Shown in pieces: positions 59,863 through 64,000 of a DNA stretch of 64,000 bases. Each line of letters opens with the position of its first letter. Position 1 is the stretch's first letter. Below the pieces are notes generated by a model. It was not told the DNA's origin, did no database searches, and saw only the letters and a program-made list of their open reading frames with translations. Made by a program: the position numbers and the translations under genes. The DNA comes from Volucribacter amazonae. GTDB lineage: Bacteria; Pseudomonadota; Gammaproteobacteria; Enterobacterales; Pasteurellaceae. The stretch covers positions 1 to 64,000 of the forward strand of contig NZ_LWID01000001.1 of the NCBI RefSeq assembly GCF_029783845.1. The letters run 5' to 3'.

Positions 59863-62800
59863 CTAAAATAATTGGTCAAGCTGTTCAATCAAAGCGGCAT
59901 CAGGTTTATCAAAATACACACCATATTCCGCATTTATGCCATTCATACCTCGTACAAAGGTATAAATCACGCCACCAAAATGCTGTTCATATTGATAATT
60001 AGGATCTCGCTGGCGTAAATAGCGGTGTAATGCCAAAGTATAAATTAAATATTGCAAATCATAATTTGCCGATAGCATATAAGGTTGTAGTTGATCCTGT
60101 TGGTAATATTGTGGCGAATTGCCTAAATAATTGGATTTATAATCCACAATATAATATTGCTGTTGATGACAAAAAACTAAATCAATAAATCCTCGCAACA
60201 TTCCCTGTACCGCCTCAAACTGGAAATCGGGGCGAGGGCAATGGTATTGTGCCAATAATTGATTAAACTTATGCAGGTTAAAAGGTTTACCCAATTTCAA
60301 GTAAAATTGCCATTCTCTTAGCATTTGGGTAGGCGTAATCTGGGCAAGGGTTAAATTTGTTCCCTTAACTAAGGGGGTATTAATTACCGCCTCAAACCAT
60401 TGTTGTATAGGTTGTTGCCATTGGGGATCAAGTTGTAATTGCTGGCATAATTGTTCTATTAATGCCAGATCTGCCCCTTGCTGAAATTGTGCCAACTCAA
60501 AATAACGGTGCAATGCCACCCCCACTTGCATTCCCATAGGAAAATCAAAGGGGCTATAACCTGTTGGGTAATTTTCATCATTGTTAATATCAAGATTATC
60601 TTCCAATAACCCTTGAGGTTCGTTGCTAAAATACAGATCGTGATCCTGTGCATCATCAAAAAAAATATTCTGATTTTGCACCGCACTTTGGCTTTTTTGT
60701 TGTTGATAATTTAACGCTGTAAAACTGCTAATTTGCCAATTTTTTTCAATGTGTCCGCTAAATTCTCTAACTTGTAATTTATCTTGTGGCTTATTCGCTT
60801 GCCATGGTAGCGAAGAAAATTCTGCTTGAGTGAATATTGCAGATTTATCACAAAAACGAGATAAATAACTCGCCGTATCCAAGGGTTCGGACAAGGTTTT
60901 TTCTGTGCCAATCTTACCTTGAGTGAGTACATATAAAAAGGCATTCCAACCTTGTTTAAGCTCAAATTCTTTTGGTAAACTGATGGCAATTTGATATTTA
61001 GCTCGGGTTAAAGCCACATACAATAAACGCAACTCCTCCGCCATTGCCTCATAATAAATAGCGTCTTGATGCTGCTGATCCATATCCCAACAAATTTGTT
61101 GACCTTGTTCATCATAATAGGTTTGAATTTGCCCTGTGGGCTTTTTCATCGCCTCCGCTAAAAACGGCAACCAAACTAAATCATATTCCAAGCCTTTGGA
61201 TTTATGGAATGTTACAATCTTGATTAAATCTTGTTCGCTTTCTAAACGAATTTGTTGTTCATCTTGGCGATCCTTACCTAAAATTTGATCTTCAAACCAA
61301 CGCACTAATGCTCCATGACTTTCATGCAAAACACTGGCTTGTTGCAGTAATTCGGCTAAGTGCAAAATATCGGTTAAACGGCGTTCCGCATTTTTTTGTT
61401 GCATTAATTTTTGTGGGATTTCCTCTGTTAGCAAGAGATGATGCAACATTGCCAGCACCCCTTGAGATTGCCAAATACGTTGATAATGTACAAAACGCTC
61501 TAACCAATGTTGCCAAGATTGTTCATCTTGTCTTACTCGATGAATTTCAGCACTATTTAAAGCAAATAAAGCAGTAGAAATGGCATTTAAGATTGCTCGT
61601 TCATTAAACGGATTTAAGCAAGCGGTTAAAATCAAGGCAAGCTCTTCAGCCTCTTTACTATCAAATACATTTTGGTTATCTGATAAATACACCGAAGGCA
61701 ATTTTAATTCCGCCAAAGCATTTTTTATTAACGCCGCCTCCTGCCAATTTCGCACTAATACCGCAATATTACTGGCTTTAATCGGCTCACCATTAAGCGT
61801 AGCTTTCTTTTTATCAGAAAAGGCTAACCATTGTTGAATACTCTCTGCACAAATACGAGCTGCCTCCACTTTGTCATTTTTTTCCTGTATATAACATAAC
61901 AAAGGGGGCTGAACCTGCTGATCAAGATGAAAAGTAAGTCGTTGTTGTGCTTGTACAGGCTCAAATCTGATTTTTTCATAAAGAAAAGAGGAATTAGGTT
62001 GATGAAAATTAAATAACTGATTAACGGTTTCAACCACTGCCACATCGGAACGCCAATTTTTATTCAAGCTAAAGCGTTGTGAAGTTTGTTCTGCCGCAAA
62101 AAGATAAGTAAAAATATCCGCACCACGAAATTTATAAATCGCCTGTTTGGGATCGCCGATCATAATAAAACCATTTTGGCTTTCTGTAGATTGAAGATAA
62201 ATTTTGGCAAAAATATCGTATTGAATGCGATCCGTATCCTGAAATTCATCAATCATAGCAAAAGGATATTGTTGATGAATTAAATGGGCAAAGGCTTCGC
62301 CCTGTTCCCTATAAAGAGCCTCTCTTAACAAGGTTAATAAATCATCAAAGTTTTTTTGTTTATGATTTAACTTATACTTTTCTAGCTTGTGGCGTACCCC
62401 GCAAAGATAGTGCCATAATAATACTTTGCTATAAATAGGATATTGCTCAACTTGTTGATTTATTTCATCAATTTTCTCAAATAAAGGGTGTGTTAATGGT
62501 TCTGCCCCCTCATCACAATATTGTTGTATTAACGCTTGCTGACTAAAATATTTACAGAGGTGTGATGGCAAATTTTGTTCATCGCTACTTGCCCAAGTCT
62601 CAATATTAGCAAACCAATTTTCCACATTCTTGGCTTTAAAACTGGTGCGTTTTAACCGCTTTGGCTCGCCTTTTTTATAGCTTTTTTGCAATTCAGTAAA
62701 AACCTGTTCTTTAATCTCCTCTTGAGCCGCTCGCCACTGTTGTTTTAACTGGGTAATATTTGCTTGACTGGCTTCAATATATTGTTGAACAAATTGTTCA

Positions 62801-63462
62801 AAAGGCAAAGTTAATAAGTGCGGTTGATTTATGCTTGGATTTAATCTTGCTCCTGATAAATAAGGCTTTAACTGTTGCACGACTTCTGCTGGCGATTTCA
62901 GTTCTCCACGAACAAACTGACTTGCCACTGGCGATAAAGGATAATAATGTTCTCGCCAATACTGGTTTGCCAGTTGTTGATAAAGCTCCGTTTGGTCTTT
63001 ACTTAACTCTAAATCAAAATGTATGCCTGAATTAAAAGCATATTGCGTCAAAATTCGGCGACAAAAACCGTGAATGGTATAAATTGCCGCAATATCCATA
63101 TTTTGCTCCGCTAATACTAAACGTTGTATAGCAAGATCAATATCTTGAATATGGCAAATTAATTCCACCAGAAAAGGATCATAAGGCGATAAATCCTTAT
63201 CTTGTTGATATTGGATCAAGGCTTGCTTAACTTGGCTTATCCTTTCTCTAATTTTTTTCTTAAGTTCTTCTGTTGCTGCCTCAGTAAAGGTTACCACCAA
63301 AATATTTTCTACCCCTAAAGGCACAGAAAAAGGATTTTCGCCTGCTTGTAATAATAAACGTAAATACAATGACACCATTGTATAGGTTTTACCTGTCCCT
63401 GCCGAGGCTTCAATTAAACTAATAGCATTAAGGGGTAAACGAATTGGATCAAGGGTTTGCAT
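59863..63462 (-). CDS. recB: Exodeoxyribonuclease V beta subunit RecB
   Basis: 3'-5' helicase and nuclease subunit of RecBCD. From ATG 63462 it is 1199 aa; a GTG two codons upstream has AGGTAATCATT before it and is an alternative. The frame opens as far as 63543, but that would overlap the ychN-like gene. Helicase motif I is EASAGTGKTYTMVSLYLRLL; motif II MIDEFQDTDRIQYDIF; IGDPKQAIYKFRGAD; TFHKSKGLEYDLVWLPFL; YVALTRAKYQIAISLP. The C-terminal nuclease has GFIDLVFCHQQQYYIVDYKS. All motifs are intact. Confidence 0.95.
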   Translation of the reverse strand: MQTLDPIRLPLNAISLIEASAGTGKTYTMVSLYLRLLLQAGENPFSVPLGVENILVVTFTEAATEELKKKIRERISQVKQALIQYQQDKDLSPYDPFLVELICHIQDIDLAIQRLVLAEQNMDIAAIYTIHGFCRRILTQYAFNSGIHFDLELSKDQTELYQQLANQYWREHYYPLSPVASQFVRGELKSPAEVVQQLKPYLSGARLNPSINQPHLLTLPFEQFVQQYIEASQANITQLKQQWRAAQEEIKEQVFTELQKSYKKGEPKRLKRTSFKAKNVENWFANIETWASSDEQNLPSHLCKYFSQQALIQQYCDEGAEPLTHPLFEKIDEINQQVEQYPIYSKVLLWHYLCGVRHKLEKYKLNHKQKNFDDLLTLLREALYREQGEAFAHLIHQQYPFAMIDEFQDTDRIQYDIFAKIYLQSTESQNGFIMIGDPKQAIYKFRGADIFTYLFAAEQTSQRFSLNKNWRSDVAVVETVNQLFNFHQPNSSFLYEKIRFEPVQAQQRLTFHLDQQVQPPLLCYIQEKNDKVEAARICAESIQQWLAFSDKKKATLNGEPIKASNIAVLVRNWQEAALIKNALAELKLPSVYLSDNQNVFDSKEAEELALILTACLNPFNERAILNAISTALFALNSAEIHRVRQDEQSWQHWLERFVHYQRIWQSQGVLAMLHHLLLTEEIPQKLMQQKNAERRLTDILHLAELLQQASVLHESHGALVRWFEDQILGKDRQDEQQIRLESEQDLIKIVTFHKSKGLEYDLVWLPFLAEAMKKPTGQIQTYYDEQGQQICWDMDQQHQDAIYYEAMAEELRLLYVALTRAKYQIAISLPKEFELKQGWNAFLYVLTQGKIGTEKTLSEPLDTASYLSRFCDKSAIFTQAEFSSLPWQANKPQDKLQVREFSGHIEKNWQISSFTALNYQQQKSQSAVQNQNIFFDDAQDHDLYFSNEPQGLLEDNLDINNDENYPTGYSPFDFPMGMQVGVALHRYFELAQFQQGADLALIEQLCQQLQLDPQWQQPIQQWFEAVINTPLVKGTNLTLAQITPTQMLREWQFYLKLGKPFNLHKFNQLLAQYHCPRPDFQFEAVQGMLRGFIDLVFCHQQQYYIVDYKSNYLGNSPQYYQQDQLQPYMLSANYDLQYLIYTLALHRYLRQRDPNYQYEQHFGGVIYTFVRGMNGINAEYGVYFDKPDAALIEQLDQLF

Positions 63463-63493
63463 CGCCACAATGATTACCTGTTTGTTGATTAAA

Positions 63494-63850
63494 TTAGAAA
63501 TTGATAACTTTATCTGCCCATAATGTCCAACTCGCCACATCATCTAATGTGCCTAAGCTCACGCCTTGTGCTAAAGGTAATTGACTTATGGCTCTAGCGT
63601 TAGTACAAGTAGTACAAAGTTTGACTTCCGCCCCTTGTGCGGTCAAAATTTCAATTAATTGTTGTATATTATTACCCTCTTTCGGTGATTGCCCTGCCAA
63701 CCCTGTTAGCACAGCGTCCGAAAAGCAAAATAACTTAATCTGCACTTGTTGCCCATATTCCTCTTGTAAATTAATGGCTAACCGCAAGCCATTAAAGGTT
63801 TTTTCTGTACCATAAGGGGATTCATTTAAAATAAACAATAATTTTTGCAT
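63494..63850 (-). CDS. ychN: DsrE-family protein, YchN-like
   Basis: 118 aa behind GGAGAAAACATT. DsrE/YchN fold: the opening KLLFILNESPYGTEKTFNGLRLA, FCFSDAVLTGLAGQSPKEG and the conserved cysteine segment EVKLCTTCTNARAI. Homologues form hexamers; the role is probably in sulfur handling but is unproven. It ends 31 bp before the recB start and could be co-transcribed with it. Confidence 0.85.
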   Translation of the reverse strand: MQKLLFILNESPYGTEKTFNGLRLAINLQEEYGQQVQIKLFCFSDAVLTGLAGQSPKEGNNIQQLIEILTAQGAEVKLCTTCTNARAISQLPLAQGVSLGTLDDVASWTLWADKVINF

Positions 63851-63897
63851 AATGTTTTCTCCAATATTAAATAGAAATAGTTTTTATCAGCAAATTT

Positions 63898-63978
63898 TAT
63901 AGTCATCGCACGTTAAAATAATACAATGTTGGCATCGCCCTACTCTTTACCTTGTCTTATTTAAATTGGAACGACTAT
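63898..63978. repeat. Shortened copy of the miniature element at the right end of the window
   Basis: 81 bp from TATAGTCATCGCACGTTAAA to TTAAATTGGAACGACTAT. The reverse complement gives ATAGTCGTTCCAATTTAAA, AAGACAAGGTAAAG and AATACAATGTTGGCA-type landmarks. The inner GTAC core is missing, so it is an internally deleted copy. It lies 48 bp upstream of the ychN-like gene. Confidence 0.65.
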
Positions 63979-64000
63979 TTTTCAGCAAGATGTCGCAAAA

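Noticed and set aside
1..64000. tRNA, rRNA, insertion sequences or prophage genes
   Set aside because: I saw no cloverleaf-like tRNA sequence, no rRNA segment, no transposase and no phage protein on either strand.

Overview
The window is chromosomal DNA of a member of the Pasteurellaceae. It is AT-rich and carries roughly thirty copies of the 9-base DNA uptake signal AAGTGCGGT/ACCGCACTT, which is the Haemophilus influenzae (Hin) type rather than the Actinobacillus pleuropneumoniae type. The proteins and local gene orders (erpA-yacL, fnr-uspE, trpE-trpG-tautomerase-trpD, pheS-pheT-ihfA-nlpC, recB-recD) are also those of this family. I cannot name the species.

Layout. 1-6572: a damaged block in which every gene (putA, a DUF695/RraB gene, dedA, moaE, moaD, moaC, moaA) is frameshifted or fused, mostly at short homopolymers; the moa operon keeps a Moco-riboswitch-like leader. 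6942-15272: intact housekeeping genes (yvcK, thiI, glnD, map, erpA, yacL, satP, ycbL). 15364-20554: cell-wall and protease block ycbK-ldtD and prc-proQ. 20917-25691: yciU, ycgL, a solitary minC, sppA, ydjA, folE. 25873-31435: an HMW1C-type N-glycosyltransferase, moeA-moeB and the yedE-yedF pair. 31758-36129: fnr-uspE, yoaH, truC-yqcC, sohB. 36352-44078: azoR and a complete trp operon (E, G, tautomerase-like gene, D, CF, B, A) with a TrpR-type operator. 44432-46880: immunity-type genes (SUKH plus three tandem GAD/DUF1851 copies). 47088-55856: folC, nlpC, ihfA, pheT, pheS with attenuator, an rluA-type gene, cls, gpmB. 56234-57870: a second immunity-type group containing an inverted fourth GAD copy. 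57920-63850: recD, recB and a ychN-like gene.

The most notable structure not explained by genes is a dispersed, roughly 106-bp miniature element with TATAGTCG...CGACTATA ends and an interior strongly resembling neisserial Correia elements. Two full-length copies, several decayed or internally deleted copies, and one copy inserted inside an older copy at a TA dinucleotide show that it was mobile. The second is the immunity gene family: three copies in exact 652-bp tandem spacing plus one inverted copy 10 kb away, near-identical at both ends but divergent in a middle segment, and mosaic between copies. A separate three-hairpin structure of about 195 bp lies between gpmB and the second immunity group.

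Genes that work together: moaA/C/D/E with moeA/moeB (molybdopterin), yedE/yedF (sulfur or selenium handling), ycbL/ycbK/ldtD with prc and the NlpC lipoprotein (envelope and peptidoglycan), recB/recD (double-strand break repair; recC is elsewhere), and trpE-A (tryptophan).
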